DNA of 27,448 bases from an uncultured Eubacteriales bacterium (GCA_900545815.1 URAM01000026.1:1-27448); one strand, 5' to 3'; shown: positions 1 to 7,530, counted from the first letter of the stretch. Translations and numbers: made by a program. The notes: a model not told the origin generated them from the sequence alone.

Positions 1-1243
1 TCACGGTGCCGTCGGCCTGCAGGTGGTTCTCCAGGAAGGCGATCAGCATACGCGGCGGGGCCACGCAGGTGTTGTTCAGCGTGTGGGCCAGCTGGGTCTT
101 GCCGTTCTCATCCTTAAAGCGGATGTGCAGGCGGCGGGCCTGGGCGTCGCCCAGGTTGGAGCAGGAGCAGACCTCAAAGTACTTCTGCTGACGGGGGGAC
201 CAGGCTTCGATGTCGCAGCTCTTTACCTTCAGGTCAGCCAGGTCACCGGAGCAGCATTCCAGCTGACGGACGGGGATGTTCATGCTGCGGAACAAATCGA
301 CAGAGTTCTTCCACAGCTTGTCATACCAGAACATGGAGTCCTCAGGCTTGCAGACCACGATCATCTCCTGCTTCTCGAACTGGTGGACACGGTACAGACC
401 GCGTTCCTCGATGCCGTGGGCGCCCACTTCCTTGCGGAAGCAGGGGGAGTAGGAGGTCAGGGTCAGGGGGAGCTGGTCGGCAGGGAGGATCTGGTCAATG
501 AAACGGCCGATCATGGAGTGTTCGGAGGTGCCGATCAGGTACAGGTCTTCCCCTTCGATCTTATACATCATAGCGTTCATTTCCGGGAAGGACATGACGC
601 CCTCCACCACGTTGCCGTGGATCATGAAGGGGGGGATGACGTAAGTAAAACCACGGTCGATCATGAAGTCTCTGGCATAGGCCAGGACAGCCTCGTGCAG
701 GCGCGCAATATCGCCCAGCAGGTAGTAGAAGCCGCTGCCGGAGACACGACCGGCGGCCTCGAAATCTGCACCGTTGAGCTTGTCGATGATGTCGGTGTGA
801 TAGGGCACCTCGAAATCAGGCACCACCGGTTCGCCGAACCGCTGGACTTCTACGTTATAGGAATCGTCAGGGCCGATGGGCACGGAGGGGTCGATGATGT
901 TGGGGATGGTGAGCAGGATAGCGCGCACCTTCTCGGTCAGCTCAGCGGCTTCGGCGGTCAGGCGCTTCATCTCCTCTGCCTGGGCGGAGACTTGCGCCTT
1001 GACGGCTTCCGCCTCCTCCTTCTTGCTGGGATCCTGCTTGGCCTGTCCCATCAGCACACCGATCTGCTTGGACAGCTTGTTCCGGTTGGCGCGCAGGGCT
1101 TCGGATTCCTGCTTGGCCTTCAGGCTCTTCTGATACAGGTCGATCACCTCGTCCACCAGAGGGAGCTTTTCGTCCTGGAACTTGTTCTTGATGTTCTGCT
1201 TGACCACATCGGGGTTATTGCATACAAATTTGATGTCTAACAT
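1..1243 (-). CDS. serS: Seryl-tRNA synthetase, 3' end cut by the window edge
   Basis: This class II synthetase charges tRNA-Ser with serine in the cytoplasm. The 414 visible codons start MLDIKFVCNNPDVV. A charged, Ala/Glu/Lys-rich tRNA-binding coiled coil spans about residues 30-105. The catalytic core shows TSE at 239-241, the motif 2 arginine in PCFRKEVGAHG (268-277), and a motif 3 region with Arg399. Only about 10-15 C-terminal residues should be missing, given a usual length near 425. The ATG at 1241-1243 is preceded by AAGGAGAA at suitable spacing. A T-box leader lies immediately upstream. Motif 3 reads LNNTCVAPPR instead of the LNGSGLA-type sequence I expect from many bacterial SerRS. 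The identification is secure. Confidence 0.97.
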   Translation of the reverse strand, partial: MLDIKFVCNNPDVVKQNIKNKFQDEKLPLVDEVIDLYQKSLKAKQESEALRANRNKLSKQIGVLMGQAKQDPSKKEEAEAVKAQVSAQAEEMKRLTAEAAELTEKVRAILLTIPNIIDPSVPIGPDDSYNVEVQRFGEPVVPDFEVPYHTDIIDKLNGADFEAAGRVSGSGFYYLLGDIARLHEAVLAYARDFMIDRGFTYVIPPFMIHGNVVEGVMSFPEMNAMMYKIEGEDLYLIGTSEHSMIGRFIDQILPADQLPLTLTSYSPCFRKEVGAHGIEERGLYRVHQFEKQEMIVVCKPEDSMFWYDKLWKNSVDLFRSMNIPVRQLECCSGDLADLKVKSCDIEAWSPRQQKYFEVCSCSNLGDAQARRLHIRFKDENGKTQLAHTLNNTCVAPPRMLIAFLENHLQADGTV

Positions 1244-1264
1244 GGGGAAATTCTCCTTCATCTC

Positions 1265-1308
1265 AAAAAATAAGAACCCTTCCGCACCATTCTGGGACGA
1301 AAGAGCTC
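1265..1308 (-). terminator. T-box-controlled terminator before serS
   Basis: The minus strand reads GAGCUCUUUCGU (1308-1297), an 11-nt loop, then GCGGAAGGGUUC (1285-1274) and UUAUUUUUU. The arms form 12 pairs including several G-U. The 5' arm overlaps sequence needed by the T-box antiterminator, so the two folds exclude one another. Confidence 0.8.
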
Positions 1309-1505
1309 CGCGTTGCCACCCAAATTGCCGACCGGAAAGACCGACCACTTGCCGACAGGGTAAGGACTGCCAGACCCCGGCTTTCACCGGTCGCTCGAAA
1401 AGGGGAGGAAAGAGGGGACACCGCCGGTTCACACCTGCCACCGGTTCGCTGGGGGTTGCCTGCCCGCTTCCTGCTTTTGTCATCGCGTGTCGCATTTCTG
1501 CTTAT
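1265..1505 (-). ncRNA. T-box riboswitch leader of serS
   Basis: On the minus strand the roughly 240-nt leader carries the T-box core GGGTGGCAACGCGG (1308-1321), followed by TCTTTCGTCCC, the classic antiterminator context. Uncharged tRNA, here by inference tRNA-Ser, would stabilise the antiterminator and allow serS transcription. Downstream the leader can instead form a U-tailed terminator that uses the 3' part of the same region. The leader starts about 7 nt after a consensus -10. I could not assign the specifier codon with confidence. Confidence 0.9.
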
Positions 1506-1511
1506 AACACC

Positions 1512-1541
1512 ATTATAGGCGGACAGTTCCGCCTTTGTCAA
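1512..1541 (-). promoter_or_regulatory. serS promoter with a palindrome filling its spacer
   Basis: The minus strand has TTGACA (1541-1536), an 18-bp spacer and TATAAT (1517-1512). The -35 contains the TGA stop codon of larE. The spacer region carries the perfect inverted repeat AGGCGGA-ACTG-TCCGCCT (1517-1534), which could be an operator or a 3'-end hairpin of larE mRNA. Confidence 0.75.
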
Positions 1542-2350
1542 CCCTTTTCCAACGTCTCGTTCAGGCTTCCCATCCGGTATCCGGCCAAGTCCACCGTCAC
1601 ATAGGTACAGCCCAGGCCGGTCAGCGCCCGAACAATCTCCGTCCGGTGGGTCAGCACCACGTCTAACTGCTCCGGCGGCACCTCGATGCGAGCCAGACTC
1701 CCGCCGTGGAGCCGCACCCGCAGGCCAGTCAGTCCCAGTCCAGCCAAAAACTGCTCCGCCTGCTCCACCAGCGCCAGCTTTTCCTCTGTGATGGCTTCGC
1801 CATAGGGGATGCGGGAGGCCAGGCAGGCGGCGCTGGGCTGGTTCCAGGTGGGCAGGTGGAAGCGGTGGGACAGGGCACGGATGTCCCCTTTGGTCAGACC
1901 GGCGGCCAGGAGGGGGCTTTGGATGCCCAGCTCCGCCAAGGCACGCATCCCAGGCCGGTAGTCACCGGTGTCGTCCACGTTGGAGCCGTCCACCAGGGTG
2001 GGGAAACCGGCTTCCTGAGCCAAAGTCAGCATCCCCGCAAGCAGCGCCTTTTTGCAGTGGTAGCACCGGTCGGGGGGATTGGTCTGGAAGGCGGGCAGGG
2101 CGAGCACGTCCAACGGATACACCAGCCGCCGGACGCCCAGTTGGGCGCAGATGGCCTCCGCCCCCTGCCGCTCCCGCTGGGGCAGGGCGGCGGTGACGGC
2201 GGTGACCGCCAGAGCGTTGCCCCCCAAAGTGTCCTGGGCGGCGTAGAGCAAGAAGGTGGAGTCCACACCGCCGGAGAAGGCCACGGCCACTGAGCCAAAC
2301 TGGGTCAAGATGTCCTGTAAGCGTTGATATTTCTGTTCCAGAGCGTCCAT
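1538..2350 (-). CDS. larE: LarE-type ATP-dependent sacrificial sulfur transferase
   Basis: LarE adenylates the P2CMN carboxylates and donates sulfur from its own cysteine while building the nickel-pincer nucleotide cofactor. The 270-aa protein has the PP-loop SGGVDS at 26-31 and PSAACLASR with Cys176. That position is the same as the sacrificial Cys176 described for Lactiplantibacillus plantarum LarE. A CYHC pair sits at 96-99. Start: ATG at 2348-2350 behind AGGAGG. No larA, larB or larC gene is in the window, so the client pathway is not shown here. A different sulfur-insertion role cannot be excluded, but the family call is strong. Confidence 0.92.
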   Translation of the reverse strand: MDALEQKYQRLQDILTQFGSVAVAFSGGVDSTFLLYAAQDTLGGNALAVTAVTAALPQRERQGAEAICAQLGVRRLVYPLDVLALPAFQTNPPDRCYHCKKALLAGMLTLAQEAGFPTLVDGSNVDDTGDYRPGMRALAELGIQSPLLAAGLTKGDIRALSHRFHLPTWNQPSAACLASRIPYGEAITEEKLALVEQAEQFLAGLGLTGLRVRLHGGSLARIEVPPEQLDVVLTHRTEIVRALTGLGCTYVTVDLAGYRMGSLNETLEKG

Positions 2351-2379
2351 GTCCTGCGCCTCCTGCCGTTTTTAAGGCC

Positions 2380-2408
2380 ATTATACGCTAGGCACCAGGT
2401 CAAGGCAA
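2380..2408 (-). promoter_or_regulatory. Putative larE promoter
   Basis: The minus strand has TTGCCT (2408-2403), a 17-bp spacer and a perfect TATAAT (2385-2380), about 30 bp before the larE start. The -35 lies within the last codons of the upstream Rieske gene, so larE can be transcribed separately from it. Confidence 0.6.
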
Positions 2409-3836
2409 GGGTTCCAGGTTCTCTAAGGCGGGATTGTCCAGCAGGTTGCCCTGGTAGTCGAACCGAGAGCCGTGACAAGGGCAGTCCCAGCTCTTTTCAT
2501 CCGGATTCCACTCCAATTGACAGCCCAGGTGGGGACAGCGGGGATTGACCACATAGCAGACCCCCTGGGGATTTTTGTAGACGCCGGCCTTTTCCCCGTC
2601 CACGGTGACGATGCCGCCGTGGTTCAGGGGCAGGTCATCCAGGGTGGCCTGGGGGACGTGGAACATCTGCCGGGTCAGCCCCTTGCAGGACAGCGCCCCT
2701 TCCTGTGCCAGCGGCCCCAGGTCGGCGGCGGAGAAGCGGCGGGGAGAGAAGATGGCACCGTTGGGGTTGGGGTGGCCGGTGATGAGGTCGGTCAGGATGC
2801 GGGCGGCGGTCATGGAACCGGTCATGCCCCACTTGCGGAAGCCGGTGGCCACATACCAGTTGGGCTTGGAGGGGGCGAAGGTGCCGATATAGGGCACGTT
2901 GTCCGGCGTGGTGCCGTCCTGTGCCGACCAGCGTGCCACCTCCACACAGCCTGGCCACAGCTTGCCCGCCGCCGAGCGGAGATGCTCGTACCGGCCGCCC
3001 TGGCGGTTCTCACCGGTCAGGTGCTTGCTGCCGCCCAGCAATAACAGGTTGTCTGCGTTGCGCAGAGACAGGCCGTCGGCGTCCAGGCTGACGTAGGTGC
3101 CATCCAGTTTTTGCGCATCTGCCAGAGCCAGCACATAGCTCCGCTCCTGGCGGAGGCGGGCGAAGTAGAAGCCGGGGAAGTTGACAAAGGGGACGTGGGT
3201 GGCAAAGAGGATGTGGTCGGCGGTGACGGTGCCGTGGGCGGTGGTCACCTGGTGGTCGGAGACGTCGGTGACTTTGGAGTGCTCATAGATGACCAGCGGC
3301 TTCGACACGCTTCGGAGGAACTCCAACGGGTGGAACTGCGCCTGGTCGGGAAACAGCACCGCCCCCTCCACCGGAAAGGGCAGGCAGGTCTTTTTCACAA
3401 ACTCCGCCCCAAAGCCCAGGTCACAGGCGGCGTCCCGTTCTTTTTTCAGGGTGGTGGGATCGTAGCGGGAGTAGAGGTAGGAGGGGAGGTTCTCCAGATG
3501 GCAGGTGATGTGCTCCTGGGCGATGATGTCTCGGAAATCGGTCACCGCCTGACGAGCGGCACGGGCGTAGCGGAGGGCGTCCTGGGCGCCGAAGCGGTCA
3601 ATGAGCTTGGCGTAGCACAGGCCGTGCTGGGCGGTGATCTTGGCGGTCGTGTTCTGGGTCTGGCCGCTGCCCACTCGGTTGGCCTCCAGAACGATGACGG
3701 ACAGGCCGTGCTGCCGCAGGAACCAGGCGGTCAAAATGCCCGCCATGCCGCCGCCCAGCACCACCGCATCACAGCGGTGGCGGCCTTCCAAAGGGGGATG
3801 CACCGGTAGGGTGGTGCGAGTCCAAATAGATTCCAT
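2400..3836 (-). CDS. FAD-dependent oxidoreductase with C-terminal Rieske [2Fe-2S] domain
   Basis: This 478-aa cytoplasmic protein fuses a DAO-type flavoprotein to a Rieske domain, the architecture of Bacillus subtilis YhfW. The dinucleotide-binding fold shows GGGMAG at 28-33 with Glu51 at the end of the second strand. The cluster ligands are CPH (Cys434, His436) and CPCH (Cys452, His455), with Cys439 and Cys454 beside them as in typical Rieske domains. The substrate is unknown. Flavin-to-iron-sulfur electron transfer is the likely chemistry, from the architecture only. Start: ATG at 3834-3836 behind GAGGTG. There is no N-terminal signal sequence. It lies downstream of an Rrf2 gene but behind that gene's terminator. 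Confidence 0.9.
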   Translation of the reverse strand: MESIWTRTTLPVHPPLEGRHRCDAVVLGGGMAGILTAWFLRQHGLSVIVLEANRVGSGQTQNTTAKITAQHGLCYAKLIDRFGAQDALRYARAARQAVTDFRDIIAQEHITCHLENLPSYLYSRYDPTTLKKERDAACDLGFGAEFVKKTCLPFPVEGAVLFPDQAQFHPLEFLRSVSKPLVIYEHSKVTDVSDHQVTTAHGTVTADHILFATHVPFVNFPGFYFARLRQERSYVLALADAQKLDGTYVSLDADGLSLRNADNLLLLGGSKHLTGENRQGGRYEHLRSAAGKLWPGCVEVARWSAQDGTTPDNVPYIGTFAPSKPNWYVATGFRKWGMTGSMTAARILTDLITGHPNPNGAIFSPRRFSAADLGPLAQEGALSCKGLTRQMFHVPQATLDDLPLNHGGIVTVDGEKAGVYKNPQGVCYVVNPRCPHLGCQLEWNPDEKSWDCPCHGSRFDYQGNLLDNPALENLEPLP

Positions 3837-3886
3837 GATAAAACACCTCAGGGTTAGGGTGTCCGGATTCAGAGGGAATCATGCCA

Positions 3887-3914
3887 AAAAACCGACGCCA
3901 TGCAAGCGTCGGTT
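3887..3914 (-). terminator. Intrinsic terminator of the Rrf2 regulator gene
   Basis: On the minus strand the perfect 8-bp stem ACCGACGC/GCGTCGGT (3914-3907 with 3899-3892) with a 7-nt loop is followed by a run of T (3892-3887). It lies 13 nt after the stop codon of the Rrf2 gene and separates it from the Rieske oxidoreductase gene. Confidence 0.85.
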
Positions 3915-3926
3915 TCGTGTGAAAAA

Positions 3927-4346
3927 TCAGAGTGTCTCCTCGCTCCTGGGCATCAGATCGGCCAGGGTGATGCTGTCAAAGAATCCGTTTAAGAGCGTTT
4001 CCAACTTCCGCCACATAGGCAGGGTGGGACATTCATCGGCTTTGGGGCACTCGCTCTCCCCCTGTCCCAGGCAGGCGACAGGAGACAGAGAACCTTCGGT
4101 CAAGCGCAGGATGCTGCCCACGGTGTAGCACTCCGGCGGACGAGTCAGCCGGTAGCCGCCGCCCTTGCCCCGAACACCTTCCAGAAGGTGATCCCGTACC
4201 AGCAGCTTGATGATGCTCTCCAGGTATTTTTCCGATAATTCCTGCCGCTGGGCAATCTCTTTCAGTGGTATATAGTTCTCCTGCTGATGCTCGGCCAGAT
4301 CTACCATCAGCCGCAGGGCGTAACGCCCTTTTGTTGAAATCATCAT
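3927..4346 (-). CDS. Rrf2-family regulator, IscR/CymR-like, with three cysteines
   Basis: This 139-aa DNA-binding protein starts MMISTKGRYALRLM, the typical Rrf2 opening. It has a winged helix (about 28-70, including LSEKYLESIIKLL and the GKGGGY wing) and cysteines 92, 100 and 106. That triad resembles the 92/98/104 cluster ligands of E. coli IscR, with a slightly longer first spacing. It is therefore likely to bind an Fe-S cluster, although CymR-type members work without one. The gene is divergent from cysK, 141 bp away, which points to control of cysteine or Fe-S supply and to autoregulation. A longer reading frame exists upstream, but AAAGGAGGG just before the ATG pair at 4341-4346 fixes the start. 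Confidence 0.92.
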   Translation of the reverse strand: MMISTKGRYALRLMVDLAEHQQENYIPLKEIAQRQELSEKYLESIIKLLVRDHLLEGVRGKGGGYRLTRPPECYTVGSILRLTEGSLSPVACLGQGESECPKADECPTLPMWRKLETLLNGFFDSITLADLMPRSEETL

Positions 4347-4370
4347 GATGGGATTCCCTCCTTTCAACCT

Positions 4371-4399
4371 ATTATAGTACAGGGTAAGTAGGAAATCAA
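4371..4399 (-). promoter_or_regulatory. Promoter of the Rrf2 regulator gene
   Basis: The minus strand has TTGATT (4399-4394), 17 bp and TATAAT (4376-4371). The core is flanked by CCTA and TAGG ends, which might be part of a weak autoregulatory operator. Confidence 0.8.
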
Positions 4400-4421
4400 C
4401 CGGTTTATCTGGGAAAGCGGC

Positions 4422-4450
4422 TTGACGCTGGCAGAGAAGGGGGGTAAACT
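4422..4450 (+). promoter_or_regulatory. cysK promoter
   Basis: TTGACG (4422-4427), 17 bp and TAAACT (4445-4450) lie 38 bp upstream of the cysK ATG. The -35 is only about 22 bp from the -35 of the divergent Rrf2 promoter, so one bound regulator could act on both. Confidence 0.75.
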
Positions 4451-4487
4451 GAAAAAGAGAAACAGAGAATTTGGGAGGTTTTTGAAT

Positions 4488-5420
4488 ATGAGCAACATCT
4501 ATACATCCGCAGAACAGCTCATCGGCAAGACTCCGCTGATGGAGCTGACCCATTTGGAGGAGAAATACCAGCTCAAGGCCAAGTTGTTGGCCAAGCTGGA
4601 AGGGTTCAACCCAGCCGGTTCCGTGAAAGACCGTGTGGCGCTGGCCATGATCCACGATGCCGAGGAGAAGGGGCTGCTGCGATCCGGCTCCGTTATCATC
4701 GAACCCACTTCTGGCAACACCGGCATTGGTCTGGCGTCAGTGGGCGCCATTCGGGGCTATCGGGTCATCATCGTCATGCCCGACTCCATGAGCTTGGAGC
4801 GCCGCCTGCTGATGACGGCCTTTGGGGCGGAGCTGGTGCTGACGCCGGGCGCCAAGGGCATGGCGGGCGCCGTGGCCAAGGCGGAAGAACTGGCGGAGGA
4901 GATTCCCAACAGCTTCGTCCCCGGTCAGTTTGCCAACCCAGCCAACGCCAAAGCCCATGAGGACACCACCGGACCGGAGATCTGGGCGGACACCGATGGG
5001 CAAGTGGACGTGTTCGTAGCCGGTGTGGGCACCGGCGGCACCATCACCGGCGTGGGACGTTACCTGAAAGGGCAGAATCCCAACGTAAAAGTGGTGGCCG
5101 TGGAACCGGCCTCCTCGCCCCTGCTGAGCCAGGGCAAGGCAGGCCCTCACGGCATCCAGGGCATCGGCGCCAACTTTGTGCCCGATGTGCTGGACACCGA
5201 CATCTATGACCAGATCATCCCCGTCACCAACGAGGACGCCTATGCGCTGGGACGGGAGATGGGGCAGGTGGAAGGTCTGCTGGTGGGCATCTCCGCCGGT
5301 GCTGCGCTGTGGGCGGCCATTGCGCTGGCCAAACAGCCGGAGAACCAGGGCAAGACCATCGTGGCGCTGCTGCCGGACACCGGCGACCGGTATCTGTCTA
5401 CGCCCATGTTCCAAGGGTGA
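4488..5420 (+). CDS. cysK: Cysteine synthase (O-acetylserine sulfhydrylase)
   Basis: CysK makes cysteine from O-acetylserine and sulfide using PLP. The 310-aa protein has the PLP lysine in NPAGSVKDR (Lys47), TSGNTG at 74-79 for substrate carboxylate binding, the phosphate loop GTGGT at 181-185, and the late GISAGAALW motif. Length is standard. An in-frame TTG farther upstream is actually the promoter -35. GGGAGG at 4473-4478 supports the ATG at 4488. It is divergent from the Rrf2 regulator, its probable controller, and is transcribed alone up to a large bidirectional terminator. Confidence 0.96.
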   Translation: MSNIYTSAEQLIGKTPLMELTHLEEKYQLKAKLLAKLEGFNPAGSVKDRVALAMIHDAEEKGLLRSGSVIIEPTSGNTGIGLASVGAIRGYRVIIVMPDSMSLERRLLMTAFGAELVLTPGAKGMAGAVAKAEELAEEIPNSFVPGQFANPANAKAHEDTTGPEIWADTDGQVDVFVAGVGTGGTITGVGRYLKGQNPNVKVVAVEPASSPLLSQGKAGPHGIQGIGANFVPDVLDTDIYDQIIPVTNEDAYALGREMGQVEGLLVGISAGAALWAAIALAKQPENQGKTIVALLPDTGDRYLSTPMFQG

Positions 5421-5426
5421 CAGAAC

Positions 5427-5475
5427 GCCTAAAAAACACTCCGTAGGAACCGTTCCTACGGAGTGTTTTTTAGGC
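5427..5475. terminator. Long perfect inverted repeat, bidirectional terminator
   Basis: Two perfect 24-bp arms (5427-5450 and 5452-5475) are separated by a single base. Each contains an A6 or T6 tract beside the GC-rich core ACTCCGTAGGAAC, so U-tailed hairpins form on both strands. It lies between convergent cysK and the LOG-like gene, and the TAA stop of the latter (5470-5472) is inside the right arm. Confidence 0.93.
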
Positions 5476-5967
5476 TAGTGCATCGCTTAAGATCTGCTGG
5501 ATCTCCTCCAAGGTTTCCACGAAGTGGACGCCTGCCTGCCGCTCTTTTGTGGAGACACCCATCTCGACCATGTGCCGAAGCAGTCTTATGAGGTAGTCGT
5601 AGTAGCCGTTGGGGTTGTAGAGGATGCAAGGGGTCAGGAGGATATGGAAGTCGGCCTCGGTGACCTCCACCACCGAGCCGCTGTCGCCGGGAAAGGCGAT
5701 GAAGGCGCCGCCCACCTCGATGATCCGCTCCTTGTGCGCTGAGCTGTCCTGGGGCTCGGCGTCTGTGGAGAACTGCGATGCAATGTCGATCACCGTTCCG
5801 CCTGCCGCCAGGACATCGGCGACCAGCTCCTCCGTGAGACCGGTCTTGGTGCTGTCATAGATCAGCGTGTGACCCTTTTGCCCCATCCAAGTGCCCAGTT
5901 CGTGCAGGGTATGCACCAGGGCGGGGTTCGTTCCCTTCAGCCTGTCCAGGTAAACGGTGATGTGCAT
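5470..5967 (-). CDS. LOG-family-like Rossmann protein with degenerate motifs
   Basis: The 165-aa protein matches the fold and length of short LOG (lysine-decarboxylase-like) nucleotide phosphoribohydrolases: beta-strand MHITVYL, then THLIY-type, FIAFPG and CILYN segments. The signature PGGxGTxxE is changed to PGDSGSVVE (93-101), the usual arginine of the MHERK-like motif is His78, and the glycine-rich GGxxxGLMG stretch is DSTKTGLTE (39-47). Glu101 is kept. I infer loss or change of the AMP-releasing activity of the family. Start: ATG at 5965-5967 with AAAGGA upstream. It is a single gene convergent with cysK. Confidence 0.75.
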   Translation of the reverse strand: MHITVYLDRLKGTNPALVHTLHELGTWMGQKGHTLIYDSTKTGLTEELVADVLAAGGTVIDIASQFSTDAEPQDSSAHKERIIEVGGAFIAFPGDSGSVVEVTEADFHILLTPCILYNPNGYYDYLIRLLRHMVEMGVSTKERQAGVHFVETLEEIQQILSDALA

Positions 5968-6039
5968 GGGATCCGTCCTTTCTGTTGCAGAAGCTGTGTC
6001 CAGTATACGGGAGAAATGGGAGGAAAGTCAAGGAAGCCC

Positions 6040-6068
6040 TTGCCCCACAGGCGGTTTTTGTGTACAAT
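6040..6068 (+). promoter_or_regulatory. Promoter of the MATE transporter gene
   Basis: TTGCCC (6040-6045), 17 bp and TACAAT (6063-6068) lie 39 bp before the ATG. Confidence 0.7.
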
Positions 6069-6107
6069 AGGGCTATTGCGCATGAGAGACAGAGAGGAGC
6101 GAGGACG

Positions 6108-7523
6108 ATGAGCAAGAGAGCATATACTGTGCTGCCGCCGGACAGAGAGGAGAAGGTGCTGGGGATTTTTGTGAGGGACGCGTCCTTCTACCGCACCTTC
6201 TTCCCCCTGCTCTTGGTCATCGTCCTCCAGCAGCTGGCGGCGCTGGCGGTGAACTTGGCGGACAACATCATGCTGGGGCGCTACTCCGAGCTGGCGTTGT
6301 CTGGGGCGTCCCTGGTCAATCAGCTCCAGTTTACCCTCCAGCAGATCGCCGCCGGCATCGGCATGGGCATCGTGGTGTTAGCCGCCCAGTATTGGGGGCA
6401 GAAGCGGACGGAGCCCATCAAGAAGATCATCTCCCTGGGGGTCAAGTGCGGCTTTTTCAGCGGCGTCCTCTTTTTTGCCATCTCTCAGCTGGCTCCGGCG
6501 GGAGTGCTGGGGCTGTTCACCAGGGATACGGAGGTCATCGCAGAAGGAGTGCGTTACCTGAAAGTCATCTGCTGGACCTATCCGGTGTTCGGCCTGTCCA
6601 ACTCCCTGATGTATGCCCTCCAGAGCGTGGAGACCGCCATGATCGGCACGGTCATGTCCTGCTCCACCATCTGCATCAACGTCTGCCTGAACTACTGTCT
6701 CATCTACGGCAACTTCGGCGCGCCGGAGCTGGGCATTGTAGGCGCTGCCGTGGCCACCCTGGTCAGCCGGTTGGTGGAGCTGGGCATCATCCTGGTATAC
6801 ATCCTGTTCCTCGACAAAAAGCTCCACATGAAGCTGTGGGAGCTTTTGCGGTGGGACGGCACCTATTTGCAGGACTACTTGAAGGTGTCCACCCCCATCG
6901 TCATCTCCGGTCTGCTCTGGGGGGTGGCGCAGGCGGCGCAGACCGCCATCCCCGGCCACATGAGTGCCACCGCCATCGCCGCCAACAGCATCGCCATCAT
7001 CCTCTTTGAGATCTTCGCCGTCCTGGGTGCGGCTTGCGCCAACACCGCCTCGGTGGTCACTGGCAAGACCATCGGGGCGGGGAAGCTGGACAAGGTGAAG
7101 GCCTATTCCAAGACCATGCAGGGCATCTTCCTCCTGGGCGGCCTGTTCTCCGGCGGGATGCTCTTTTGGTGCAAGGACTGGATCGTGAACTTTTACACTG
7201 TCTCCCCAGCAGTCAAGGCCATGGCGGTGGACTTTATGACCGTCCTCAGCGTGGCCAGCATCGGCAGCTGCTATGAGTATCCGGTGGAAGGGGGGATCAT
7301 CGCCGGCGGCGGCTCTACCAAATACGCTGCCGTGGTGGACAACCTGTTCATGTGGCTCTTTACCATCCCCAGCGCCGCATTGAGCGCCTTCGTGTTCCAG
7401 TTCCCGCCGGTGGTCACCTTCGCCTTTTTGAAGGCCGACCAGATTTTGAAGTGCATCCCCAACTGCATCACCTGCAACCGCTATCGCTGGGTGAAGCGGC
7501 TCACCCGAGGGGACAGCAACTGA
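6108..7523 (+). CDS. MATE-family multidrug/cation efflux transporter
   Basis: This 471-aa inner-membrane protein is expected to export drugs or metabolites in exchange for Na+ or H+. Two MatE halves are visible, each with about six hydrophobic helices. The first begins FYRTFFPLLLVIVLQQLAAL with NLADNIMLGRYSELALSGASL after it. The second begins after YLQDYLKVSTPIVIS and has GHMSATAIAANSIA. The open frame extends upstream, but GAGGAGCGAGG before the ATG at 6108 and the promoter at 6040-6068 place the start here. The substrate is unknown. It ends 7 bp before a terminator and appears monocistronic. Confidence 0.93.
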   Translation: MSKRAYTVLPPDREEKVLGIFVRDASFYRTFFPLLLVIVLQQLAALAVNLADNIMLGRYSELALSGASLVNQLQFTLQQIAAGIGMGIVVLAAQYWGQKRTEPIKKIISLGVKCGFFSGVLFFAISQLAPAGVLGLFTRDTEVIAEGVRYLKVICWTYPVFGLSNSLMYALQSVETAMIGTVMSCSTICINVCLNYCLIYGNFGAPELGIVGAAVATLVSRLVELGIILVYILFLDKKLHMKLWELLRWDGTYLQDYLKVSTPIVISGLLWGVAQAAQTAIPGHMSATAIAANSIAIILFEIFAVLGAACANTASVVTGKTIGAGKLDKVKAYSKTMQGIFLLGGLFSGGMLFWCKDWIVNFYTVSPAVKAMAVDFMTVLSVASIGSCYEYPVEGGIIAGGGSTKYAAVVDNLFMWLFTIPSAALSAFVFQFPPVVTFAFLKADQILKCIPNCITCNRYRWVKRLTRGDSN

Positions 7524-7530
7524 CAAAAGA

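Noticed and set aside
23..1240. A 405-aa plus-strand open frame opposite serS
   Set aside because: It is antisense to a clear synthetase, rich in His/Val/Gly/Leu as expected from reverse reading of GC-rich code, and lacks domains or a ribosome site.
4451..4487. T-box or other riboswitch before cysK
   Set aside because: The leader is only about 30 nt after the promoter.
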